Assembly: GCF_014217545.1 (NCBI RefSeq)
Contig: NZ_CP043178.1
Span: 2,604,001 to 2,668,000, forward strand
DNA: 64,000 bases
DNA from: Pseudarthrobacter sp. NBSH8
GTDB lineage: Bacteria > Actinomycetota > Actinomycetes > Actinomycetales > Micrococcaceae
Reading direction: 5' to 3'
Both the position numbers and the translations under genes were made by a program. Shown here piece after piece: positions 29,055 to 37,117 of this stretch. Within the stretch, counting starts at the first letter, position 1; each line of letters opens with the position of its first letter. The notes beneath the pieces were generated by a model. The model worked only from the letters and a program-made list of their open reading frames with translations, made no database searches and was not told where the DNA came from.

Positions 29055-30134
29055 GTGAAGAACGCGAGCGCGGACCGGGCTTGGGCTGATGAGGCCATCC
29101 GAAAAGTAAATGCAGAAAACAACCGGTCCGCCGATACCCATCTCTATTCGGTACCGCTGCCGCAGCAGTGGGGCGTCCAGCTTTACCTCAAGGACGAATC
29201 CACGCACCGTTCCGGGAGCCTCAAGCACCGGCTGGCCCGCTCCCTGTTCCTGTTTGGGCTGGTCAACGGCTGGATCTGCGAAGGTACCACCGTCGTGGAG
29301 GCTTCCAGCGGCAGCACAGCGGTCTCGGAGGCATATTTCGCGCAGCTTCTGGGGTTGCCGTTCGTAGCGGTCATGACCCGCACAACGAGCCCGGAAAAGA
29401 TCGCGCTGATCGAACAGTTCGGCGGCTCGTGCCTGTTGGTTGACCATGCCTCAGAGGTCTACGCCGCGGCGGCGGACGTCGCTGCCACGTCCAACGGCCA
29501 CTACATGGACCAGTTCACCTACGCGGAGCGGGCCACGGACTGGCGCGGCAACAACAACATCGCGGAGTCCATCTTCGGGCAGCTGGCGCTGGAGGAACAC
29601 CCTGTTCCCCACTGGATCGTGGTGGGCGCGGGGACCGGCGGCACCAGCGCGACCATCGGCCGCTACCTGCGCTACCGCGGCCACAACACGCGCCTTGCGG
29701 TGGTGGACCCGGAGAATTCCGCATTTTATCCCGGCTGGGTGAACGGTGCGGGTGGAACGAGCACCGGCCTGCCGTCACGGATCGAAGGCATCGGCCGCCC
29801 GCGGATGGAACCGAGCTTTGTGCCCGCCGTCATCGACCACATGATCCAGGTTCCGGATGCCGCGTCCATCGCAGCCATGCGGCACCTGCGCACGGTCGCC
29901 GACCTGCATGCCGGACCGTCCACCGGCACCAACCTGTGGGGGGTCTGGCAACTCGTGGCGGAAATGGTCGCCGCGGGCCAGCGCGGCAGCATTGTGTCGT
30001 TGATGTGCGACGGCGGCGACCGCTATGCCGGCAACTACTACAATCCGGTGTGGCTGTCCGGCCAAGGCCTGGACCCCGAGCCGCATGAGGAAGTCATCCG
30101 CCGGTTCTTCGAGACCGGCGTCTGGAGCGCATAG
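29055..30134 (+). CDS. cds1: PLP-dependent cysteine synthase-family enzyme, Cds1-type L-cysteine desulfhydrase
   Basis: Fold-type II PLP enzyme of 359 residues. The PLP Lys is K57 in [13 protein letters not shown], the substrate loop is [12 protein letters not shown], and the phosphate loop is [15 protein letters not shown]. The sequence pattern, with a long N-terminus and a [11 protein letters not shown]-terminal region, matches the mycobacterial Cds1 (Rv3684) group, which releases H2S, pyruvate and ammonia from cysteine, rather than the biosynthetic CysK. The start is GTG at 29055. It is divergent from the sulfurtransferase gene, which suggests a small sulfane-sulfur/H2S module. The function is inferred from family likeness. 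Confidence 0.8.
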   Translation: MKNASADRAWADEAIRKVNAENNRSADTHLYSVPLPQQWGVQLYLKDESTHRSGSLKHRLARSLFLFGLVNGWICEGTTVVEASSGSTAVSEAYFAQLLGLPFVAVMTRTTSPEKIALIEQFGGSCLLVDHASEVYAAAADVAATSNGHYMDQFTYAERATDWRGNNNIAESIFGQLALEEHPVPHWIVVGAGTGGTSATIGRYLRYRGHNTRLAVVDPENSAFYPGWVNGAGGTSTGLPSRIEGIGRPRMEPSFVPAVIDHMIQVPDAASIAAMRHLRTVADLHAGPSTGTNLWGVWQLVAEMVAAGQRGSIVSLMCDGGDRYAGNYYNPVWLSGQGLDPEPHEEVIRRFFETGVWSA

Positions 30135-30141
30135 CTGCTGT

Positions 30142-30798
30142 TCAGATCTCCACCGATTCCCGCGGGGCAAGGCGGGTGTACTCGGTGCCGTATTTCCGGC
30201 CCAGCCGGGCCACGTGGGATTCTGCGACCTTGAGTCCGGTTTCGTTCAGCAGCCCGTCGTGGATCTGGAAGGCACGGGGGGCCCGGACGGCGATGACAAA
30301 ATCCACCACCTCGCTGACCTTGCTCCACGGCGCGTGGATCGGAACCAGCAACGTCTGCACGCTGAGGCCGTCCGGGATGATGAAAGAGTCCCCCGGGTGG
30401 TACACGTTGCCGTCCACCAGGTAGCCGATGTTGGCCACGATGGGAACCTGGGGATGGATCAGTGCGTGCTGTCCGCCGAAGCTGCGCACGTTGAAGCCGG
30501 CAGCGTCAAAAGTCGAGCCGGGTTCAACGGTGTGGATCCGTGCTGCCACCTGGGGCGCCACCTCCCGCAAGTGGGCGGCCACTCCGGCCGGCGCGAAGAC
30601 CGCCATTCCGTCCGAGCCCTGCAGGGCGTTGACCATGGCCGGCACATCCACATGATCGCCGTGCTCGTGGGTGATGAGCACGGCCTGCGCCCCGGCCAGG
30701 GCTTCGGCGGTCTCGGAGTATGTTCCAGGATCCAGCACCAACACCCGGCCGTCCTGCTCAAGCCGGACGCATGCGTGGATGTACTTTGTCAGCCTCAT
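30142..30798 (-). CDS. MBL-fold metal-dependent hydrolase (UlaG-like)
   Basis: Metallo-beta-lactamase fold protein of 218 residues with the di-metal motif THEHGDHVD near residue 60, an early MRLTKYIHACVRLE strand, and later His residues in GQHALIHPQVP and PGDSFIIPDG. This short UlaG-like group has mixed functions (lactonase, phosphodiesterase and others), so the substrate is unknown. It is convergent with cds1 (7-bp gap), and its stop-side context gives no further clue. Possibly linked to the sulfur genes next door, but there is no direct evidence. Confidence 0.85.
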   Translation of the reverse strand: MRLTKYIHACVRLEQDGRVLVLDPGTYSETAEALAGAQAVLITHEHGDHVDVPAMVNALQGSDGMAVFAPAGVAAHLREVAPQVAARIHTVEPGSTFDAAGFNVRSFGGQHALIHPQVPIVANIGYLVDGNVYHPGDSFIIPDGLSVQTLLVPIHAPWSKVSEVVDFVIAVRAPRAFQIHDGLLNETGLKVAESHVARLGRKYGTEYTRLAPRESVEI

Positions 30799-30860
30799 AG
30801 CGCCAGCCTAGGGTCCGGCCGCCGGCCTGTCCAAGGCACGTCCGGCGGCGCGCTCCCGGC

Positions 30861-30881
30861 TGGTAATCTGGATGATTGCCA
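30861..30881. promoter_or_regulatory. Imperfect palindrome upstream of zur
   Basis: Arms TGGTAATC (30861-30868) and GATTGCCA (30874-30881) pair at 7 of 8 positions around a 5-bp centre, about 28 bases before the zur start. It could be an autoregulatory operator. It only loosely resembles a Zur box, so the regulator is uncertain. Confidence 0.35.
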
Positions 30882-30908
30882 CCGTCCCTCAGGGAAGCGA
30901 GTACGTTC

Positions 30909-31391
30909 ATGCCGTTCGGCACCAAAACTGGCGCGACGCCGTCGAACGCTGCATCCGGCGCAGGAACCGTCAGCGCGCCCGGCAAGGAGCAGCGCGTCAC
31001 CAAGCAGCGTGTAGCCGTCAGCGCTGCCCTGGACGAGCTGGATGACTTCGTCAGCACGCAGGAGCTCTACCGCATCCTGCAGAACAAGGGCGTCTCCGTT
31101 TCACTGGCAACGGCGTACCGGATCCTGCAGTCCCTCGCGGACGACGGCCTCGTGGACGTCCTGCGCAACGGCGAGGGCGAAGCGGTCTACCGGCGCTGCG
31201 CTGTTACCGGGCATCACCACCATCTGCTGTGCCGCAACTGCGGGAAGGCCGTGGAAGTGGAGGCTCCGGCGGTGGAAACCTGGGCGGCCCGGATCGCCAC
31301 GGAACACGGCTACACAGAAGTGGCTCACACCGTGGAGATCTTCGGCCTGTGCCCGGACTGCACCGCCCTCAGGGCCGCCGGCAAGCTCTGA
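30909..31391 (+). CDS. zur: Fur-family zinc-responsive repressor Zur
   Basis: Fur-family regulator of 160 residues. It has a winged-helix DNA-binding domain (VTKQRVAVSAALDELDDFVS, then SLATAYRILQSL) and a dimerisation/metal domain with a His-rich regulatory site (GHHHHLLC) and a structural zinc site built from CRNCGK and CPDC. The ZnuABC genes next door, transcribed toward it, make zinc the likely effector: Zn-bound Zur represses zinc uptake. The ATG at 30909 follows an AGGGAAG ribosome-binding sequence; a longer start 33 bp upstream is less likely. The N-terminal tail of about 25 residues is disordered. Confidence 0.9.
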   Translation: MPFGTKTGATPSNAASGAGTVSAPGKEQRVTKQRVAVSAALDELDDFVSTQELYRILQNKGVSVSLATAYRILQSLADDGLVDVLRNGEGEAVYRRCAVTGHHHHLLCRNCGKAVEVEAPAVETWAARIATEHGYTEVAHTVEIFGLCPDCTALRAAGKL

Positions 31392-31427
31392 CAGCCAGCG
31401 CTGCCTGGTTCATCACGGTTGACCGTG

Positions 31428-32303
31428 TCAGCGGGCGTGCACCAGACGGCCGTTGATGCCCTTCTTGGCGCGGACACTGCCCACAACGCGGCACACCACG
31501 TAGATCAGGAACGACAGCGTGGTGACATAGGGGCTGATGGGGATCCGCCCACCCAGGGCCAGCAGGATTCCGCCCACCGTGGCCGTGACGGCAAAAACAA
31601 CGCTGAGGGCCACCACGGCCACCGGAGCGGAGGTCACGCGGAGCGCCGCGGCTGCCGGAGTGATCAGCAATGCGAGTACCAGGAGCGCCCCCACCACCTG
31701 GATGGACAGCGCTACGCTGACTCCCAACAAGACCATAAAGATCAGCGCGAGCGTCCGCACGGGCACCCCGCGGGCTTCGGCCAGTTCGGGATCAACGCTG
31801 GCAAAGTTCAGCGGGCGCCAGATGGCCACCAGGGCTGCGATGACCAGCACGGCGGCGCCGGCGAGGACCTGGAGCTGGACGGTGTCCACGGAGACGATCT
31901 GCCCCGTAAGCAGCCCGAATTTGTTTGCGGCACGGCCTTGGTAGAGCGACAGGAACAGGATGCCGAGCCCAAGCCCGAAGGGCATGATCACCCCAATGAT
32001 GGAGTTTTTGTCCCGAGCCCGGACCCCCATCAGGCCCAGGAGCAGCGCCGCCGCCACCGAGCCGATCAGCGAGCCGAACACGATGTCCGCGCCGATCAGA
32101 AGCGCAAAGGCCGCCCCGGCGAAAGAGAGCTCGGAAATGCCGTGCACGGCGAACGCCAGGTCCCGTTTCATCACGAAGGTGCCCACCAGCCCGCCGAGCA
32201 GGCCCAGCACGGCCCCGGCCCAGAGGGAGTTCTGGACCAGCACCAGCAACTCGCCGTAGTTCTCGAAGCTGAAGATCGCTCCGATGATGCTGTCCGCATC
32301 CAT
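31428..32303 (-). CDS. znuB: Zinc ABC transporter permease ZnuB
   Basis: Integral membrane permease of 291 residues from the ABC-3 (ZnuB/MntB) family, with about 8 transmembrane helices and the conserved GELSFAGAAFALLIG-type region that contacts the ATPase. It forms the channel through which zinc released by ZnuA passes inward. Its start overlaps the znuC stop (ATGA). It is the last gene of the leftward znuA-znuC-znuB operon and converges on zur with 36 bp between. Confidence 0.92.
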   Translation of the reverse strand: MDADSIIGAIFSFENYGELLVLVQNSLWAGAVLGLLGGLVGTFVMKRDLAFAVHGISELSFAGAAFALLIGADIVFGSLIGSVAAALLLGLMGVRARDKNSIIGVIMPFGLGLGILFLSLYQGRAANKFGLLTGQIVSVDTVQLQVLAGAAVLVIAALVAIWRPLNFASVDPELAEARGVPVRTLALIFMVLLGVSVALSIQVVGALLVLALLITPAAAALRVTSAPVAVVALSVVFAVTATVGGILLALGGRIPISPYVTTLSFLIYVVCRVVGSVRAKKGINGRLVHAR

Positions 32304-33118
32304 CAGGCCACCTCCCCCACCGTTGCGTGGACATCGGCATGGTGGTGCGTGGTTGCGTCGGGCAGGCCGACGACGACGATGCGCCCGTTCGCGTGGATGA
32401 CTTCCACGTGGCTGCCGTACAGCTCGGACAGGACCTCGGTGGTCATGACCTGCTCCGGGGTTCCCACTCTGAAGCGCCCGCCGGCCAGGTACAGTACCCG
32501 GTCAACGTAATCGATAATGGGGTTGATTTCGTGGGTGACAAATACCACCGCGCTGTTCTGGGCGTGGCACTGTTTGTTGATCAGGGCGCTGACGGCCTGC
32601 TGATGGTGCAGGTCCAGGGACAGTAACGGTTCGTCGCAGAGGAGGACCTTAGGGTCCGTGGCCAGCGCCTGGGCCACCCGGAGGCGCTGCTGCTCGCCGC
32701 CGGAGAGCTGGCCTACCGGGACTTTGGCGTAGTCGCTGGCGCCCACCAGCTCGAGAAGCTCATCGATCCTGCGGTTTGCCCGGGACATGCCCAGCCGCAG
32801 TCCCCAGCGGTGGCCGTCCACGCCGAGCCCTACCAGGTCCCGGGCACGCATGGGCGTGTCCGGAGCAAAGGATTTCTGCTGCGGAATGTAGCCGATCAGG
32901 TTGCTGCCGCGCTCCACGGGACGGTCGCCCAAGGTAGCCCGGCCGGACTGCAGTTCCTGAAGGCCCAGGAGGACCTTGAGGAAACTGGTCTTTCCGCTGC
33001 CGTTGGGGCCCAGGACGGCGAAAAACTCGCCGGGCCTGATATCCAGGTCGAGACCCTCCCAGAGCAAGCGTTTGCCGAACTGCAGGGACGCCCCGCGGAG
33101 GCTGACCACCGGTTTCAA
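32303..33118 (-). CDS. znuC: Zinc ABC transporter ATPase ZnuC
   Basis: ABC ATPase of 271 residues that powers zinc import. Walker A (LGPNGSGKTSFLK), signature ([16 protein letters not shown]), Walker B (LLCDEPLLSLDLHH) and the H-loop (VVFVTHEINPI) are all intact. The C-terminal part after about residue 225 ends in a His-rich stretch (THHHADVHATV) that could bind metal. The likely start is TTG at 33118, which overlaps the znuA stop (TTGA). Confidence 0.92.
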   Translation of the reverse strand: MKPVVSLRGASLQFGKRLLWEGLDLDIRPGEFFAVLGPNGSGKTSFLKVLLGLQELQSGRATLGDRPVERGSNLIGYIPQQKSFAPDTPMRARDLVGLGVDGHRWGLRLGMSRANRRIDELLELVGASDYAKVPVGQLSGGEQQRLRVAQALATDPKVLLCDEPLLSLDLHHQQAVSALINKQCHAQNSAVVFVTHEINPIIDYVDRVLYLAGGRFRVGTPEQVMTTEVLSELYGSHVEVIHANGRIVVVGLPDATTHHHADVHATVGEVA

Positions 33119-34101
33119 CTATTTGTCTCCAAAACTCTGCTGACGTTGTCAACATTGTCCGTCATCCATTGCAGGTACGTCTTGCCCTCAGGCAGTGTTT
33201 CGCTGAAGTCAATGACGGGAACGCCCGCTGATTCGGCTGCCTTTTTCAGCGCCTGCGTCTGGGGACCCTCTGTCTGTCCGTTGTAGGCCAGGAACCTGAT
33301 GTCCTTGGACCCGGCCAGGTCCGTGGCTGCCTTCAGCACCGCGGGCGGAACGTCGGAGCCTTCCTCGATCGCGGCGGTGTAGTCGGCCGGAGTCTTGTTC
33401 TCCAGCCCGGCTGCCTCAAGCAGGTACAGCGGGACAGGCTCGGTCAGGGCCACACCTGCGCCTGTTCCGTTGGCCTTCAGAGTGGCGAGCTTGCCGGCCA
33501 GACCGTCCACCCGGGCTTTGAAGGTTGCGGCGTTGGAAGTGAAGAGAGCGGCTGAGCCCGGTTCGAGTTCACCCAGTTTGGCCGCCACTGCATCAGCGAG
33601 CTTGTCCATGGCAGCCAGGCTGTACCAAACGTGCTCGTTGAACTCACCCTGATCATGGCCGTCAGCCGGCTCGCTCGCCGCCGGCGAATCAGCGTGGTCT
33701 TCCTTCGGCGCCAGGCCAGCCACCTCGACAGCGGTAACTATATTGCTGTGCGGGATGTTGCTGTCGTCGGCCATTTTGTGGAGGAAGGCGTCGTAGCCGC
33801 CGCCGTTCTCGATCACCAGTTCCGCCTTAGAGACCAGCAGCCGGTCCTGTGCGGTGGCCTCGTAGGAGTGCGGGTCTTGGCTGGTCTTGGTGATGATGGC
33901 CGTGACATTGACTTTGTCCCCGCCGATGACCGCCGCAATGTCCCCGTACACGTTGGTGGACGCCACCACGTTAACGACGCCGGCGGATGAGTCGGTGCCG
34001 GACGTCGCCGACGGCGCACCGCCGGAGCCGCAGGCAGTGAGCAGCAGGCTCATGCCGGCGAGGGCGGCCAGGGACGTTCGGATGGCGGCGGGATGGCGCA
34101 C
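33115..34101 (-). CDS. znuA: Zinc-binding lipoprotein of ABC transporter, ZnuA
   Basis: Substrate-binding lipoprotein of 328 residues (cluster A-I, ZnuA/TroA). The signal peptide ends in a lipobox (LLLTAC). A first ligand region lies near QDPHSYEATAQDR (His); a His/Asp/Glu-rich loop (EDHADSPAASEPADGHDQGE) of the kind used by zinc-specific members precedes the second His in NEHVWYSL; and a late Asp is near PVIDFSETLP. The start is GTG with a GAGG ribosome-binding site. A palindrome resembling a Zur box lies 55-81 bp upstream, so repression by Zur is likely. Confidence 0.93.
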   Translation of the reverse strand: MRHPAAIRTSLAALAGMSLLLTACGSGGAPSATSGTDSSAGVVNVVASTNVYGDIAAVIGGDKVNVTAIITKTSQDPHSYEATAQDRLLVSKAELVIENGGGYDAFLHKMADDSNIPHSNIVTAVEVAGLAPKEDHADSPAASEPADGHDQGEFNEHVWYSLAAMDKLADAVAAKLGELEPGSAALFTSNAATFKARVDGLAGKLATLKANGTGAGVALTEPVPLYLLEAAGLENKTPADYTAAIEEGSDVPPAVLKAATDLAGSKDIRFLAYNGQTEGPQTQALKKAAESAGVPVIDFSETLPEGKTYLQWMTDNVDNVSRVLETNS

Positions 34102-34155
34102 GGAAACCTCAGTTCAGTAAAGGGATGGACTTTTTGCGTCTCCAAAAAGCTTACC

Positions 34156-34182
34156 CCTAAATGTGAATGATTCCTATTTAGG
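34156..34182 (-). promoter_or_regulatory. Candidate Zur operator upstream of znuA
   Basis: A 7-bp inverted repeat CCTAAAT (34156-34162) and ATTTAGG (34176-34182) surrounds the core TGTGAATGATTCCTA (34162-34176), which agrees with the actinobacterial Zur box TGAAAATGATTTTCA at 10 of 15 positions, including the AATGATT centre. It lies in the short AT-rich stretch ahead of znuA. The Zur assignment is inferred from motif and operon. Confidence 0.65.
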
Positions 34183-34216
34183 ATAGCCGCGCCGGGCCCT
34201 TCCGGACGGGGCGCGT

Positions 34217-35287
34217 TCAGCCTCCGTTCGGCTCGCCCAGTCGCCTGATGCCGGTGGCCTGCGTGGCGTCCCGGATCTCTCCCACCAACTGCTCGATCAC
34301 GTCTTCCAGGAAGAGGACGCCGTGGGTCTGCCCGTCCGCACCTATCACGCGGGCCAGGTGTGAGCCCGTGCGCTGCATGACGGACATGGCCGTTTCAACT
34401 TCGTCGTCCAGCGCGAGGTTGGCAAGGGAACGGATCCTGCTCTCGGCGATGGGGTGCTGGTAATCCGACTCGGGAATGGACAGCACGTCCTTCACATGGA
34501 GGTAGCCGGACAACATGCCGTCGTCGTCCAGCATCGGGAACCGTGAGAACCCGGTCCGGCTGACGGCTTTTTCAAATTCCACCGGGGTGGTGGCCGCCTT
34601 CAGCATGACCAGATCGTCCAGTGGAACCATGATGTGCGAAGCCGTGTATTCGGAGAATTCCAGGGCGCCGGTGATCAGGCCCGCGTCATCGTCCACCAGC
34701 CCGTGACGGGTTGATTCCTGCACGATCGACTGGACTTCCTCGAGCGTGAAGGACGAGTTCACCTCATCCTTGGGCTCAATCCGCAGGAGCTTGAGGATGT
34801 GGTTGGCGGACCAGTTCAGCGCGACGATGGCCGGGTTGACCAGCTTCGCAACAAACATCAGCGGCGGGGCCAGCAGCAAGGCAGCCTTGTCCGCCACCGA
34901 TACCGAGATGTTCTTAGGCACCATCTCGCCGAACGTCACGTGGAGAAAGGTCACCACCATCAAGGCGATGCCGAACGCTGCGACGTCGGCAACTTCCACC
35001 GGCAGCCCAACGGCTTCCAGCGGAGCCGCCATCAGGTGGTGGATGGCCGGTTCGGCCACCTGCAGGATCAGCAGCGAGCACACGGTGATGCCCAACTGCG
35101 CGCAGGCCAGCATCAAGGAGACGTTTTCCATGGCGCGCAACGTGGTCTGCGCCCGCTTGGAACCGGCTTCGGCGAGAGGTTCGATCTGGCTGCGCCTGGC
35201 CGACATCACGGCGAACTCGGCGCCGACAAAAAACGCGTTCCCCAGCAGGAGGACAACCAGCCAGGCAATTCCGGCCCAGTCACTCAT
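34217..35287 (-). CDS. CNNM/CorC-type membrane protein with CBS pair (hemolysin family)
   Basis: 356-residue protein with an N-terminal DUF21/CNNM membrane domain (about residues 1-190, four helices; VTFGEMVPKNISVS is the family signature) and a CBS-domain pair (about 205-330; SEYTASHIMVPLDDL, SRFPMLDDDGMLSGYLHV). Relatives export or sense Mg2+/Co2+ or support membrane repair. The C-terminal CorC/HlyC domain present in the next gene is missing or very short here. The start overlaps the stop of the upstream paralogue by 4 bp, so the two likely act as a pair. Confidence 0.9.
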   Translation of the reverse strand: MSDWAGIAWLVVLLLGNAFFVGAEFAVMSARRSQIEPLAEAGSKRAQTTLRAMENVSLMLACAQLGITVCSLLILQVAEPAIHHLMAAPLEAVGLPVEVADVAAFGIALMVVTFLHVTFGEMVPKNISVSVADKAALLLAPPLMFVAKLVNPAIVALNWSANHILKLLRIEPKDEVNSSFTLEEVQSIVQESTRHGLVDDDAGLITGALEFSEYTASHIMVPLDDLVMLKAATTPVEFEKAVSRTGFSRFPMLDDDGMLSGYLHVKDVLSIPESDYQHPIAESRIRSLANLALDDEVETAMSVMQRTGSHLARVIGADGQTHGVLFLEDVIEQLVGEIRDATQATGIRRLGEPNGG

Positions 35288-36618
35288 CGTTCCCTCCTGT
35301 CGTCCGGAGCAGGCTCCGCTTCGGGTGCGGCCGGATGGAAGGAGATCCGCTCAATCCTTCGGCCGTCCATCCTGGTCACGCTCAGCGTGCCGCCGCCGAC
35401 GTCGACGGTGTCCCCCACTGCGGCGATCCGGCCCAGCTCACTCATGACGTACCCGCCCACGGTTTCGTAGGCGGCTTCGTCCGGAACGGTCAGCCCCGGA
35501 ATCTGTTCGGAAAGCTCGTCAGGGCGCAGCAGCCCGGGGAAGTACCAGTCGCCGGAGGCGCTCTGCAGCAGTCCCGGGCGTACCTTGTCGTGCTCGTCGG
35601 ACACTTCACCGACGATTTCCTCCACCAGGTCCTCAAGGGTGGTGATGCCGGCGGTTCCGCCGTATTCATCCAGGACAATCGCGAGTTGGAGGTTTCCCTC
35701 CCGCAGCTCGGCCAGGAGCGCATCGAGGTGGATGGTCTCCGGCACGCGGAGGACATCGGTCATGATGGCTCCGGCCTCCAGGTTGGCCCGCCGGTCCCAC
35801 GGCACGGCAACGGCCTTCTTGACGTGGACCAGGCCCTTGATGTCGTCGGAGGACTCCCCGATGACGGGGAAGCGGGAGTACCCGGTGCGCCGGGCAGCGT
35901 CCAGGATGTCCGAAACAGGCTGGTCGGCATCGATGGTCTCCATCCGGATCCGGGGCGTCATAACGTCAGCAGCCGTCCGGGCTGAGAAGTTCAGGGTCCG
36001 CGCCACAAAGTTGGCCGTCCCGGCATCGAGCGTTCCCATGGCGGCGGAGCGCCGCACCAGGGAGGCGAGCTCGGCCGGGGTCCGGGCACCGGAAATCTCT
36101 TCCTTGGCCTCCAGGCCAAAGACATTCAGTACCTTGTTGGAAAAACCATTGAGCACCACGATGGCGGGCTTAAAGATGGCCGTAAAGACCAACTGGGGCC
36201 GCGCCAATGCTTTGCCAACCTGGAAGGACAGCGCAATGGCCATGTTCTTGGGCACCAGTTCGCCAAGCAGCATGGACAGCAGCGTGGCCAGCACCATGGC
36301 GATGACCAGGGAAACGGATGCCGCAGCCACTTCGGGAATTCCGACGGCGGCCAGCGGGCCCTCGAGGAGGCGGCCCACCGACGGTTCCATCACGTAGCCG
36401 GTCAGAAGTGTGGTGAGGGTAATGCCGAGCTGACAGCTGGAAAGCTGGGTTGAGAGGGATTTCAGGCACTTGAGCAGCGGGACGGCACCCGTGTCACCGT
36501 TGTCGATGGCACGTTGGACCGTGGCCTGGTCAAGGGCAATCAGGGAAAATTCGACGGCGACGAAAAAGCCGGTGCCGGCGATCAGCAGGAGGCCTGCCGC
36601 GAGGAGCAACCACTCCAT
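35284..36618 (-). CDS. CNNM/CorC-type membrane protein, full length
   Basis: 444-residue protein with the DUF21/CNNM membrane domain (LLGELVPKNMAIAL), a CBS-domain pair (RTAADVMTPRIRMETI, SRFPVIGESSDDIKG) and a C-terminal transporter-associated CorC/HlyC domain (about 350-430; GDWYFPGLLRPDELSE). Divalent-cation transport (Mg2+ export) is the best-supported role for this family. It lies first in a two-gene leftward unit with a shorter paralogue. A zinc-uptake operon is adjacent but on separate control, so a functional link is only possible. Confidence 0.9.
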   Translation of the reverse strand: MEWLLLAAGLLLIAGTGFFVAVEFSLIALDQATVQRAIDNGDTGAVPLLKCLKSLSTQLSSCQLGITLTTLLTGYVMEPSVGRLLEGPLAAVGIPEVAAASVSLVIAMVLATLLSMLLGELVPKNMAIALSFQVGKALARPQLVFTAIFKPAIVVLNGFSNKVLNVFGLEAKEEISGARTPAELASLVRRSAAMGTLDAGTANFVARTLNFSARTAADVMTPRIRMETIDADQPVSDILDAARRTGYSRFPVIGESSDDIKGLVHVKKAVAVPWDRRANLEAGAIMTDVLRVPETIHLDALLAELREGNLQLAIVLDEYGGTAGITTLEDLVEEIVGEVSDEHDKVRPGLLQSASGDWYFPGLLRPDELSEQIPGLTVPDEAAYETVGGYVMSELGRIAAVGDTVDVGGGTLSVTRMDGRRIERISFHPAAPEAEPAPDDRRER

Positions 36619-37117
36619 TCAGCATCCCGCCCGAAGGTCGGGAGCAATGGTGTGAGGCCGGGGGAAACGGACCGGCGGAGGATGATCGGCCGAAGCCGAT
36701 GCTGTTTCCATAGGGGCTCCGCCGGGGTGGGCTGACGGAGAATGATGGGCGCGTGTTCGGGGTTTGCCGGCTCTGCGGGTGGACTGCGCGGTGCTGCAAT
36801 TCATGCTCCGCTGACAGCCCCCAGGCCGGCACCTAGATTTACTGTCCATAAGAATTTCAGTCTACAGGAGCAGATTGCGCCTTTCGGCTGGCCTCTGATG
36901 ATCGCGGCGCGCCCGCACCGGGAAGGGTTCCGGACGCCACAATCCGTGATCTCCGCGTCATTGCCATGATTTGGGTCACCGTTATTGGCGGTTAACACAG
37001 AATGCTCATTAGACTGGCAACGGTCCGGGTTCAGGACGCAGAGACTGGTTCGAATGTTGTGCTGCGGCACCGTGGCGGCCAGAGAGAAATCAAACTCATG
37101 GAAGAGGCGTATTTCAA
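36619..37117. promoter_or_regulatory. Intergenic region upstream of kgd and the CNNM pair
   Basis: About 500 bp without a convincing gene, between divergent units. It must hold both promoters. A possible kgd promoter is TTGGCG (36985-36990) with TTAGAC (37009-37014), spacing 18, about 100 bases before the GTG start. A small in-frame reading at 37098 overlaps the kgd start but shows no homology. Nothing else is recognisable. Confidence 0.35.
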
